From contig NZ_JASKYM010000001.1 in NCBI RefSeq assembly GCF_030131845.1, positions 558,001 to 622,000 of the forward strand: a DNA stretch of 64,000 nucleotides, in the 5' to 3' direction. Below the pieces are notes generated by a model that did not search any database, had not been told where the DNA came from, and saw only the letters and a list, made by a program, of their open reading frames with translations. This DNA is from Romboutsia sedimentorum (lineage in GTDB: Bacteria; Bacillota; Clostridia; Peptostreptococcales; Peptostreptococcaceae). Position numbers and translations under genes: made by a program. Position 1 is the first letter of the stretch. Every line of letters starts with the position of its first letter. This document shows, in pieces, positions 18,306 to 26,629 of this stretch.

Positions 18306-19730
18306 TTGACTAGCTTAATGATTACATGTGCATTAGTTCTACTCATATGCATAACTTCAAGTAAAATTTTATACAAATTCGGAATTCCAATTCTTTTGAT
18401 TTTTATAGTCTTAGGAATGTTATCTGGGTCTGATGGTATTATCGGAATATATTTTGACAACTACGAACTAACAAGTCAACTATGTTCTATTGGGTTAATT
18501 TTCATAATGTTTTATGGAGGATTCGGTACTAGCTGGGAAATGGCTAAACCCATTGCTATTCCATCTATACTTCTATCAACATTAGGTGTTGTGATCACCG
18601 CTGGCTTAACAGGTTTCTTTTGTTTTAAAGTATTTAACACAAGTTTATTAGAAGGGCTACTTATAGGGTCTATAGTTGCTTCTACAGATGCTGCATCAGT
18701 ATTTGCTATACTACGTTCTCAAAAACTAAACTTAAAAGGCTCACTTGCTTCAATATTAGAAATTGAAAGTGGAAGTAACGACCCGTTCGCTTATATGCTA
18801 ACTGTAATTATATTAGGACTAATGGGAAATAAGGGTTATGATACAATAATCCCTATGTTATTAAACCAAGTTATAGTAGGAATTATATGTGCAGTTTTAC
18901 TAGCTAAGCTTACTATCTATCTATTAAGACGTGTTCATTTCGAAATAGATGGATTTTATCCTATATTTGTTATGGCAATAGCAGTATTGTCTTATGCATT
19001 AAGTGAGCATTTTGGTGGTAACGGATATCTATCTGTATATATGACAGGTCTTATAATAGGTAACAGTAAAATTCCTCATAAAAAGAGCATGTTTCAATTC
19101 TTTGATGGAATATCATGGATTATGCAAATCATGTTGTTCTTCATACTAGGATTATTATCATTCCCATCTAAATTACCATCTATAATATTAGAAGGTTTCG
19201 CTATATCCATGTTTATGATTTTTATAGCAAGGCCAATTGCAACTTTTAGTATATTAAGTTGGTTTAAAACTCCTTTAAAACAACAAATCTTTGTATCTTG
19301 GGTAGGTCTTAGAGGTGCAGCTTCAATAGTATTTGCAATATATGCAGTCACTTATGGCGTGCCTATTGAAAGCGATATCTTCCATATAGTTTTCTTTGTT
19401 GCTTTATTCTCTGTTGGAATCCAAGGTACACTGCTACCTCTTGTTGCTAAAAAACTCGATTTAATAGATGATGAATCTCAAGTCTTAAAAACATTTAATG
19501 ACTATAGAGAAGATACAAGCACAAAGTTAACAGAAGTAACTATTAGTGATAATAGCAAGATTGCAAATAAGTCCATAATGGATTCTAATATACCACAAGA
19601 TTTACTTATCGTAATGATAAAACGTAAAGGAGAGGTATTAATTCCAAATGGAGCTACTAATATTCTTCCTCAAGATGTATTAGTTATAACAGGAAATGAT
19701 TTTGACGGATTAAATGATTTAAATAAATAA
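18306..19730 (+). CDS. K+/H+ (or Na+/H+) antiporter, CPA1 NhaP2/CvrA type
   Basis: The 474-residue transporter has about 12-13 membrane segments of the sodium/proton exchanger fold, including STDAASVFAIL and ESGSNDPFAYML with the conserved Asp residues. A cytoplasmic C-terminal TrkA-C (RCK_C) domain (about 395-470) is typical of K+/H+ antiporters gated by nucleotides. The start is TTG at 18306 because AAGGAGG lies nine bases ahead; the next ATG, four codons later, is too far from it. It probably supports pH and potassium homeostasis. It is divergent from the glycoside-hydrolase gene. Confidence 0.9.
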   Translation: MTSLMITCALVLLICITSSKILYKFGIPILLIFIVLGMLSGSDGIIGIYFDNYELTSQLCSIGLIFIMFYGGFGTSWEMAKPIAIPSILLSTLGVVITAGLTGFFCFKVFNTSLLEGLLIGSIVASTDAASVFAILRSQKLNLKGSLASILEIESGSNDPFAYMLTVIILGLMGNKGYDTIIPMLLNQVIVGIICAVLLAKLTIYLLRRVHFEIDGFYPIFVMAIAVLSYALSEHFGGNGYLSVYMTGLIIGNSKIPHKKSMFQFFDGISWIMQIMLFFILGLLSFPSKLPSIILEGFAISMFMIFIARPIATFSILSWFKTPLKQQIFVSWVGLRGAASIVFAIYAVTYGVPIESDIFHIVFFVALFSVGIQGTLLPLVAKKLDLIDDESQVLKTFNDYREDTSTKLTEVTISDNSKIANKSIMDSNIPQDLLIVMIKRKGEVLIPNGATNILPQDVLVITGNDFDGLNDLNK

Positions 19731-19764
19731 TAAGTTTTAAAATATCAAAATTTATTTTTCCAAT

Positions 19765-19799
19765 AAAAAAGATTTACTTTTTATTAGTAAATCTTTTTT
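19765..19799. terminator. Bidirectional terminator
   Basis: A perfect 14-bp stem AAAAAAGATTTACT / AGTAAATCTTTTTT with a seven-base loop lies between the convergent antiporter and histidine-kinase genes. Confidence 0.9.
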
Positions 19800-19833
19800 A
19801 TCTTCTTTAAATTTATAATTACTATGTTACATT

Positions 19834-21219
19834 TTATAAACTATCAAATACAATAAAGAATTCTATCTTTTTATCATAAACCTTAACACCATATAAAACA
19901 TTATGTGCCTCTAATATTTCTTTTACTATGCTAAGGCCTAAGCCAGTTCCTGATAAATCTTTATTTCTTGATTTCTCTAATACATAAAACGGTTTCCAAA
20001 TATTATCTATATCTTCTTTATTTATATCCTTACTTCCATTACTTACAGATAAAAATACTTCTTGGCTATCTTTTAATAAACATACATCAATCTTATTATC
20101 ATTGTTATATTTAATTGCATTACTTATTAAATTATTTAAAACTATCTCTATATTACTTTCATCTGCATTAACCATAATTGCATTGTCGTCTATTTTAAGA
20201 GTGACATCTATATTGTTTTCTTTTATAAGCATATCATAATTTTTAATACATTGTAATAATTTTACTTTTAAGTCTACTTTACTTAATTTCATTTCCTTTT
20301 TCTCATACTTAGCCCAATACAATAATGTATTTACAATATTAGTTAAATTTTCAGATTGATGAATTATAGTATCAATATATGTACCATCATCCATTCCATC
20401 TTGAATCCCCATACTATAAACTTTAATAAGGGATATTGGAGTTTTCATTTCATGTGATGCATCACTTATAAAAGTTTTTAAATTTTGATTTCTTTTGTTA
20501 AGTTCATTATGTGCTTTTTCTAAACTTAAACTCATTTTATTTATACTATTTGCTAATTCTTCTATTTCATCATTAGTTTTTATCTCTTCACGCCTAAAGT
20601 TTAATCTAGATATATCTTTAGATAAAATTTTCAACTTTTCTATAGGTTTTATAATTTTATTTGATAGTATAAAAGTTAACAGTGTTATTGCTATTATAGA
20701 AAATAAACTCATAATAATATAAAATTTATTTATAATTGCTATTGTATCTTCTGAGTGTTCTATAGGTGTTGCAACTGCAAATACATAATTATCTTTTTCC
20801 ATAAATTTAACTAATAAACTATATTTTGATTTTCCTTGGTTGTAAATTTTATTTATGCTACCTTGCTTTAGGGATTTAAGTATATCATTTGAAATCCAAA
20901 ATTTTTTCAGACTAAGATCTTTTATAAAAAATTTATTTATAAAGTTTTCTGTTATCTCTTCTTCGTTATGTTCAATATTTATATCTATTGGTAAATATAC
21001 AATGGTGATATTATACTTGTCTTCAATAACTTTAATATCTGAAATCAATTTTTTTGTATCCATATTTTTTACTTCTTCACCTATATTATTTATAATTTTC
21101 TTTTTTTCATATAAGTAATATTTATGTATAAACATTTTATTAATAGTTAAAGAAACTATTGATACCATTATAACTATTATGCATATGCTCATAGATAATT
21201 TTTTATTTAATTTAGTCAT
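19834..21219 (-). CDS. Sensor histidine kinase of an envelope-type two-component system
   Basis: The 461-residue kinase has an N-terminal membrane segment, an extracellular domain of about 130 residues, a second membrane segment and a HAMP-like linker. The HisKA box is SDASHEMKTPISLIK and the HATPase domain includes NNLISNAIKYN and GTGLGLSIVKEIL. Architecture and Lys-rich extracellular loop fit sensing of an extracellular or envelope signal. It overlaps the response-regulator gene by eight bases and is co-transcribed with it. Confidence 0.92.
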   Translation of the reverse strand: MTKLNKKLSMSICIIVIMVSIVSLTINKMFIHKYYLYEKKKIINNIGEEVKNMDTKKLISDIKVIEDKYNITIVYLPIDINIEHNEEEITENFINKFFIKDLSLKKFWISNDILKSLKQGSINKIYNQGKSKYSLLVKFMEKDNYVFAVATPIEHSEDTIAIINKFYIIMSLFSIIAITLLTFILSNKIIKPIEKLKILSKDISRLNFRREEIKTNDEIEELANSINKMSLSLEKAHNELNKRNQNLKTFISDASHEMKTPISLIKVYSMGIQDGMDDGTYIDTIIHQSENLTNIVNTLLYWAKYEKKEMKLSKVDLKVKLLQCIKNYDMLIKENNIDVTLKIDDNAIMVNADESNIEIVLNNLISNAIKYNNDNKIDVCLLKDSQEVFLSVSNGSKDINKEDIDNIWKPFYVLEKSRNKDLSGTGLGLSIVKEILEAHNVLYGVKVYDKKIEFFIVFDSL

Positions 21220-21859
21220 TAAATTCCTCCAAGCTATACCCTATACCTCTATGAGTTGTTATTATATCTTCTCCTATTTTAGACCTTAGTCTTCTTATAT
21301 GAGTATCTACAGTTCTATCATCTCCATAGTAATCCATTCCCCATACTAAGTCTAATAACTTTTTTCTTGAAAGTATTGCACCTTTATTACTTATAAAACA
21401 TTTTAAGAGTTGTAGTTCTTTATTAGTTAAATTAAGTTCGTCTTCACCTTTGTAAACTTTATTAGTTTTAAAATCTATTTTTAAATCATCTATTTTAAAA
21501 ACTTCATTACTTCCAGCAAGTTTTTTCGCTCTTATTATTAAAACTCTAGGATCAAAAGGCTTTCTTATATATTCATCAGCTCCACAATTTAGCGCATCTA
21601 TTTCATCTTCATTTTCACTTTTAGCTGTAAGCATTAGTACTTTGGTATTACTGATTTCTTTTATTTTTTTACACACTTTTATACCATCTATTTTAGGCAT
21701 CATCCAGTCCAAAATTGCTAAATCTACTTTATTATTATAAAATACTTCCAATGCTTCTTGTCCATCTTTTGCAGTAATTACTTCACATTGTTCTTTTTCA
21801 AAGTATGCTTTTAATATTTTTAACATACTCACTTCATCATCAGCTATTAATACTTTCAT
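21212..21859 (-). CDS. OmpR-family response regulator
   Basis: The 215-residue regulator has a receiver domain with the acidic pair at 7-8, phospho-acceptor D51 in AILDWMMPK, the conserved TAK, and a C-terminal winged helix ending in RTVDTHIRRLRSKIG. It is the first gene of the two-gene system. Its promoter holds two TGTAACA repeats one helical turn apart over the -35 position, so positive autoregulation is likely. The same box precedes the glucosaminidase and the glycoside-hydrolase lipoprotein, its probable targets. Confidence 0.92.
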   Translation of the reverse strand: MKVLIADDEVSMLKILKAYFEKEQCEVITAKDGQEALEVFYNNKVDLAILDWMMPKIDGIKVCKKIKEISNTKVLMLTAKSENEDEIDALNCGADEYIRKPFDPRVLIIRAKKLAGSNEVFKIDDLKIDFKTNKVYKGEDELNLTNKELQLLKCFISNKGAILSRKKLLDLVWGMDYYGDDRTVDTHIRRLRSKIGEDIITTHRGIGYSLEEFND

Positions 21860-21921
21860 TCCTACACCTACTTTATTTCAGTTTTTTAATGTTAATAGTA
21901 TTATAATGTTTCATTGTAAAC

Positions 21922-21954
21922 ATTATAATACTATACTGTTACACTAATGTTACA
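21922..21954 (-). promoter_or_regulatory. Autoregulatory box and -10 of the response-regulator operon
   Basis: Plus-strand TGTTACA copies at 21937-21943 and 21948-21954 (period 11) cover the -35 position of a promoter whose minus-strand -10 is a consensus TATAAT (21922-21927). The -35 hexamer itself is poor, typical of activator-dependent promoters. Confidence 0.65.
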
Positions 21955-21968
21955 TATTAATGCATTAT

Positions 21969-22015
21969 AGTAAAAAGGCTGTATTAACTTTAATTAGTCA
22001 ACCAGCCTTTTTACT
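21969..22015 (-). terminator. Terminator overlapping the stop of the 66-residue gene
   Basis: A perfect 13-bp stem AGTAAAAAGGCTG / CAGCCTTTTTACT has a 21-base loop. Confidence 0.8.
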
Positions 22016-22214
22016 ATTTTTCAATATATTCAAGTATAATTTTTTGATTTTCTTTTAATATTATTTCTTCTTTTTTAGAAGTTATTCCAGCTCTTGTTAT
22101 TTTAACTTCAGCTACAAACGGCTGACTACCTTCTACCATTTCTAACAACTCATAAGCTTTTTTACGACCTATCTTTGATGCTAAATCTTTTATTAACCCC
22201 ATTTTTTTTAGCAT
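22014..22214 (-). CDS. Small protein of unknown function
   Basis: The 66-residue protein begins MLKKMGLIKDLASKIGRKKA and is basic at the N-terminus and acidic at the C-terminus, with no membrane segment. An AAAGGGAG ribosome site and a dedicated terminator support a real gene. I do not recognise the family. It stands alone between the two-component system and the surface-acylation operon. Confidence 0.6.
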   Translation of the reverse strand: MLKKMGLIKDLASKIGRKKAYELLEMVEGSQPFVAEVKITRAGITSKKEEIILKENQKIILEYIEK

Positions 22215-22360
22215 TTTTATTTCTCCCTTTTTATTAATTTTATTTATTTTTTAAATTTAATAACTAATATTTTTCTCTTTCACCTATATATTATAATTAA
22301 AAATACAAAAAAAGAACAGAGTGATTTTTTTTCATCTCTCTGTCCTAATAGAATTTAATT

Positions 22361-23536
22361 TTATATATTATTTAAAACTGCTGATAGTGATGTATCTGAG
22401 AAAAATGTATTAGCATTATATAAATAAAGCATGTCCGTTATTTTTTCTTTATCTATTAATTTTTCTATATCTTCATAAAAATATCTAGGGTCAACCATAA
22501 CTATTTCACTAAAGTAAGGAGTTAAAAATTGAACAAAACTATTTGCATAAGAATCTTTTATTAAAAGCAATTTTTTCTCACTCTTTGATGTAGTATTTAT
22601 CTTAAGTAGTGGATGATTCCCCCCTAAAAATACTTCGTATTTATCTTTACCTTGTAATTTTTTACTGTCATATATAGATGGTGATTTTTTCTTTTCTTCT
22701 ACATAATTTACTACTACTTCATCTTCTTTATTCTTTGGAAGATAAGCATTTACTATATCTGAATCTTTAGATGCAAATCCACTTTTAGAATATAATGTTC
22801 CATGAAAATCATTAGTTACTGGCTCTATATTATAATTGTTAGCTTTAACATCTAATTTCATTGATTTAGCACTTTCTAAGAATCCATAATAAGCTCCTAA
22901 TGTTGTCCAGTGGTGATCAGTTTTATAATATATATACTCACTCTTGTGATTATTAAGAGCCTTATATCCATCCACAAAGTTTATTTTATCATTTAATGAT
23001 TTGTTTAAATCATCTAAGTATTTTTTTTGATTTATAATTGGCGCAAACTTTGGAAGCTTATCATCTAATATGCTAATTGCGTTAGGTGCTATAAGCATAT
23101 ACTGATTTATTTTCTCATGTTTTTTAGAAAAATCATTTATAGCTTTTATATTTTCATTTAAATATTTTTCATCTGGACGTTTAAAATCTTCCATAAGATA
23201 TCCATCATCACATATATATACTCCATTATTCTCATTTTTACCAAGCATTTTATCTATATGCGACTTTACATTTATAAAAAAATCTCTTCCTATAAATTGG
23301 TCTACTTTATATTTTTCATATTTTGTACTAAATCTACCTTCTAATAATTTTTCAATGGTAAACTTAGGTTTTTTAGCTAGTATTCTATTTTCAGACTCTG
23401 AAAATTGCTTATCTTTAGTTATAGTATTTAAAATAACAATCCCAAATATGAATGCTAAAAATAACAATGCTAAAATTTTAAAATACTTATTTTTTATTAT
23501 CTTTTTTTTATACATTTTATTTTTATAATTTTTCAT
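22361..23536 (-). CDS. DHHW-motif membrane protein (AlgX/AlgJ-like), partner of MBOAT
   Basis: The 391-residue protein has one N-terminal membrane segment (about 19-39) and an extracellular SGNH-like domain with YKTDHHWTTLGAYYGF, the DHHW signature, and a later KDSYANSFVQFL segment typical of AlgX/AlgJ relatives. Such proteins complete the transfer of an acyl group to an exported polysaccharide after the MBOAT carries it across. The upstream start at 23584 is rejected in favour of the ATG at 23536, which has AGGAGG seven bases ahead and clears the MBOAT stop by ten bases. It is the last gene of a four-gene operon. Confidence 0.85.
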   Translation of the reverse strand: MKNYKNKMYKKKIIKNKYFKILALLFLAFIFGIVILNTITKDKQFSESENRILAKKPKFTIEKLLEGRFSTKYEKYKVDQFIGRDFFINVKSHIDKMLGKNENNGVYICDDGYLMEDFKRPDEKYLNENIKAINDFSKKHEKINQYMLIAPNAISILDDKLPKFAPIINQKKYLDDLNKSLNDKINFVDGYKALNNHKSEYIYYKTDHHWTTLGAYYGFLESAKSMKLDVKANNYNIEPVTNDFHGTLYSKSGFASKDSDIVNAYLPKNKEDEVVVNYVEEKKKSPSIYDSKKLQGKDKYEVFLGGNHPLLKINTTSKSEKKLLLIKDSYANSFVQFLTPYFSEIVMVDPRYFYEDIEKLIDKEKITDMLYLYNANTFFSDTSLSAVLNNI

Positions 23537-23546
23537 AATAATCCTC

Positions 23547-24974
23547 CTAGAATCTAAAGTATAAGAAAGGATTATAGGTAGCATTTACTAAGTACGCAGT
23601 AGCTACAAATAAAATAATTACATTTATAGCTAACCCAAGTATTCTTCCCCATTTTTTCTTGTATACTATTTTTTTATATAATATATTAACCAAAGGAGTT
23701 GAACATAATATTATTGGAATTAAAATTATTATATTGGTATACAAGTAGTATATAAATGTAGTATCTATAAACTTGTTTCCATTTAATCCAAACATAGTTT
23801 TTATATATTCTAATGCATTTACCATACTATCATTAGCAAAGAATACCCAACCTATCATGACAAGTATCATAGTATATGCATGCCTTATAATAGATGGAAT
23901 GTTTTCTAGCATATTTTTTAAGAATACTTTTTCTATAAAAAGTATTGCTCCATAATATAGACCCCATACTATAAAGTTCCAACTTGATCCATGCCATAAT
24001 CCTGTTAAAAACCAAACTATAAATAAATTTCTAACTTGATTTGGCACAGAACATCTATTTCCACCCAAAGGTATATATACATATTCTCTAAACCAACTCC
24101 CAAGACTTATATGCCATCTTCTCCAAAACTCTGTAACACTCTTTGATACATAAGGGTAGTTAAAGTTTTCTATAAATTCAAAACCAAACATCTTTCCAAG
24201 CCCTATTGCCATATCGCTATATCCACTAAAGTCAAAGTATATCTGAAGAGTATAAGCTATTATACCTAACCATGAAGTTAAAATTGATATAGAGCTTATA
24301 TCTAGTGCTTGAATACTTGTAAATAACATACCTATGTTATTAGCAAATAATACTTTTTTTCCTAAACCTTGTATAAATCTCTGTGCGCCTTCTCCAAATT
24401 TGTTTATACTTTCTTTTCTGTTATCTATTTGATAGTCAACATCAGAGTACCTAACTATAGGCCCTGCAACAAGTTGTGGGAACATCGATACATAAAGCGA
24501 AAATGACACAATGCTTCTTTGTAGTGCTACCTTATTTAGATATACATCTACTACATAAGATAAAGTTTGGAATGTATAAAAAGATATTCCTATAGGTAAT
24601 GGTAATTGTGAATACGATATATTTAAAGAAAATAAAGTATTTATATTTTCAATCACAAACCCATAATATTTAAAAAATCCTAATATTCCCAAGTTGACTA
24701 CTATAGTTAGTATAAATATGATTTTAGACATATTGTATCCTCTGTACTTATCTATAATTAATCCCATGAAAAAATCAAATAAAGTTGTAAACATCATTAA
24801 AAACACATACACAGGTTCTCCCCATGCATAAAATACTAAACTTATAACAAGTAACACTAAATTTCTAATACCTCTAGGAGCTATATAATATAGCATTAGT
24901 GTTATAGGCAAAAAAGTAAACATAAAAATTATACTACTAAAAACCACATCTTTACCTACTTTCCTTAAAGGCAT
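23547..24974 (-). CDS. MBOAT-family membrane O-acyltransferase (AlgI/DltB-like)
   Basis: This membrane-bound O-acyltransferase (475 residues at most) has about 11 membrane helices. It carries FRRWHISLGSWFREYVYIPLGG and the catalytic-type His in LTGLWHGSSWNF. It passes activated acyl groups (often acetyl) through the membrane to the DHHW protein encoded next. The true start may be the GTG at 24947 (protein MVFSSIIFMF...), which begins where the first helix begins and just after the preceding stop. The annotated ATG at 24974 overlaps that gene by 23 bases. Confidence 0.9.
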   Translation of the reverse strand: MPLRKVGKDVVFSSIIFMFTFLPITLMLYYIAPRGIRNLVLLVISLVFYAWGEPVYVFLMMFTTLFDFFMGLIIDKYRGYNMSKIIFILTIVVNLGILGFFKYYGFVIENINTLFSLNISYSQLPLPIGISFYTFQTLSYVVDVYLNKVALQRSIVSFSLYVSMFPQLVAGPIVRYSDVDYQIDNRKESINKFGEGAQRFIQGLGKKVLFANNIGMLFTSIQALDISSISILTSWLGIIAYTLQIYFDFSGYSDMAIGLGKMFGFEFIENFNYPYVSKSVTEFWRRWHISLGSWFREYVYIPLGGNRCSVPNQVRNLFIVWFLTGLWHGSSWNFIVWGLYYGAILFIEKVFLKNMLENIPSIIRHAYTMILVMIGWVFFANDSMVNALEYIKTMFGLNGNKFIDTTFIYYLYTNIIILIPIILCSTPLVNILYKKIVYKKKWGRILGLAINVIILFVATAYLVNATYNPFLYFRF

Positions 24975-25428
24975 CCTTCATTTCTTGTGCTTTTTCAGAT
25001 ACAGCAAAGAATACATATTTGCCTTTAACTTTTATTTCATAGTTATCTAAAAGTTCACATTGCTTAGGTCCATACCCACTAAAACTTTCTAATTGTTTGT
25101 TAATCCTAAAATCTATAACATCTTCTATGGATTGTATTTGACTCTCATCCTTAACTTTAACCATTAACATCTCATCTACATCCATAGTTGATTTTGAAGT
25201 ATATAGTACAAAATCTTCTAATTCATTTGAATTTAATCCATAGTATCTCTTTAATGTTTTGCTAGTTCCTTTTTCCATCTTATCTAAACTAACTTTACTA
25301 CTTATATATTTTTCTATATCTCCTAGATTTTTATCTTGGCTATTGCCACACCCACTCATAAATATCATAGAAATCATAACTATAGAGCTAATTAAACTTC
25401 TTTTTAGTTTCTTATTCAAAATAGTCAC
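24952..25428 (-). CDS. DUF4358 lipoprotein
   Basis: The 158-residue exported lipoprotein has a lipobox ending FMSGC near residue 27 and a DUF4358 body (KTLKRYYGLNSNELEDFVLYTS and the conserved FSGYGPKQ). The molecular function of the family is unknown. In clostridia it repeatedly occurs with MBOAT/SGNH genes, as here, so it may position the acylation machinery or its substrate (inference). Ends are packed: five bases after the SGNH gene and overlapping the MBOAT start. Confidence 0.8.
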   Translation of the reverse strand: MTILNKKLKRSLISSIVMISMIFMSGCGNSQDKNLGDIEKYISSKVSLDKMEKGTSKTLKRYYGLNSNELEDFVLYTSKSTMDVDEMLMVKVKDESQIQSIEDVIDFRINKQLESFSGYGPKQCELLDNYEIKVKGKYVFFAVSEKAQEMKDAFKESR

Positions 25429-25433
25429 ATCCC

Positions 25434-26255
25434 TTATAGATTTGCTTTTTTAGCCATTAAATTTAATAATATTGGATAAGCATCTGCTCTAAAATGTATT
25501 CCATCTGGCTCATAATACTTTGAATTTAAAGTTCCAACATTCATAAACTCAATTTGTAAATCACTGCACAAGCTCTCTAATGCTATATTAAAATCTTCTA
25601 ATTTATTAAATTTTGGCTCTTCCTCCACAGCATTTTGTTGTACTGGTAATATTGAGGTTACGTATATTTTAGAATTTGGCAACTTACTTTTCACATCTTT
25701 TATTAATATTTCATAGCTTTTTATAAAATCATCAGAATTGCTATATAACTGCAGGTCATTCATTCCATAAGTCATAATTATTTTTGATGGTACTAAGTCA
25801 ACAATTGTGCTGACATCGTCCTTAGCTTTTGCTGTAGTTCTTCCTTTATAAGCAACTACTGATGAGTTACTTAACATACCATACTCTGTAAGAGATTCAG
25901 TTCTTGAGTCTCCCATTATGACAGTATTTTCAAATAATGTTTCATAATCTATTTTTTTATTTCGTTCATTATTTGTATTAGATTTATCTTCTTGATTTTT
26001 ATTTTGTATGCTATTTATTTGCGCTTGAATTTTTTCAATACTTTTAACTTCTAATTTTTTTATATCCGATACTCCATTTTTAATATTTTCATTAATATCG
26101 TGTTTATCATCTGATTCTTTATTATTTGTAGCTTCTTCACTACTGTTTCCATGTTTTTTTCCTTCAACTATAATAACAGTCAATAAAGTAAATACAACTA
26201 CTAGTGGGATAAGAATTACTATTATCACTTTCTTTTTATTGAGTCTTTTTTTCAT
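25434..26255 (-). CDS. Membrane-anchored SGNH/GDSL-type hydrolase
   Basis: The 273-residue protein has an N-terminal signal-anchor (about 9-30), a low-complexity Lys/Asn/Glu linker (to about 105) and an SGNH domain. The nucleophile Ser117 is in MGDSRTES, block III is YGMNDLQ, and the Asp251/His254 pair is in DGIHF. It is likely an O-acetyl esterase or transferase acting on a wall polymer outside the cell. It is the first gene of the operon with DUF4358, MBOAT and DHHW genes. Confidence 0.88.
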   Translation of the reverse strand: MKKRLNKKKVIIVILIPLVVVFTLLTVIIVEGKKHGNSSEEATNNKESDDKHDINENIKNGVSDIKKLEVKSIEKIQAQINSIQNKNQEDKSNTNNERNKKIDYETLFENTVIMGDSRTESLTEYGMLSNSSVVAYKGRTTAKAKDDVSTIVDLVPSKIIMTYGMNDLQLYSNSDDFIKSYEILIKDVKSKLPNSKIYVTSILPVQQNAVEEEPKFNKLEDFNIALESLCSDLQIEFMNVGTLNSKYYEPDGIHFRADAYPILLNLMAKKANL

Positions 26256-26514
26256 AGTAGCTTTTTCCTCTTCTTCGCTATTTTTTTTAAAAAAAATTGT
26301 ATTTTATTTTTTCTAAAATTTATTTTTTTATATTTTTAGTCAATAAATACAATAGTATTTTTTGTCGATTTTTGTCTTATGTATTTCATATTTTTAATTA
26401 TAAGATAGTTTTAATAATTAGTAAACTGACAAATAGAAAGCGAAATCTAAAATCAGCAAAAAAATGGTTTTATATATACAAATCAAATCAAATTATAATT
26501 ATTTTTAATACACA
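26256..26514. other. AT-rich intergenic region upstream of the surface-acylation operon
   Basis: This holds the 5' region of the SGNH operon and has no convincing gene. A plus-strand direct repeat TTTGTC (26361-26366 and 26371-26376, ten bases apart) might be a regulator site but is weak. No clear sigma-A promoter stands out. Confidence 0.3.
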
Positions 26515-26541
26515 AAAAACACTAGCTAAGCTAGTGTTTTT
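26515..26541 (-). terminator. Terminator of the maltose operon
   Basis: A perfect 11-bp stem AAAAACACTAG / CTAGTGTTTTT with a five-base loop lies about 90 bases after the GH65 stop. It is followed by a U run on the minus strand. Confidence 0.85.
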
Positions 26542-26629
26542 AAATAGTTTTTATAAAATTTAGTTAATGTAATTTTACAGTATAAATCATAGTTATCTTA
26601 AACCTTAATTTTTCCTAAGAATTAAAAAT

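Noticed and set aside
26361-26376. TTTGTC direct repeat ten bases apart before the SGNH operon
   Set aside because: The repeat is short, T-rich and unmatched elsewhere, so not reported as a finding.
26297-26563. 88-codon plus-strand frame in the gap before the maltose terminator
   Set aside because: It has no ribosome site, runs through the terminator of the neighbouring operon and is dominated by Ile/Phe/Lys/Tyr as expected from AT-rich noncoding DNA.
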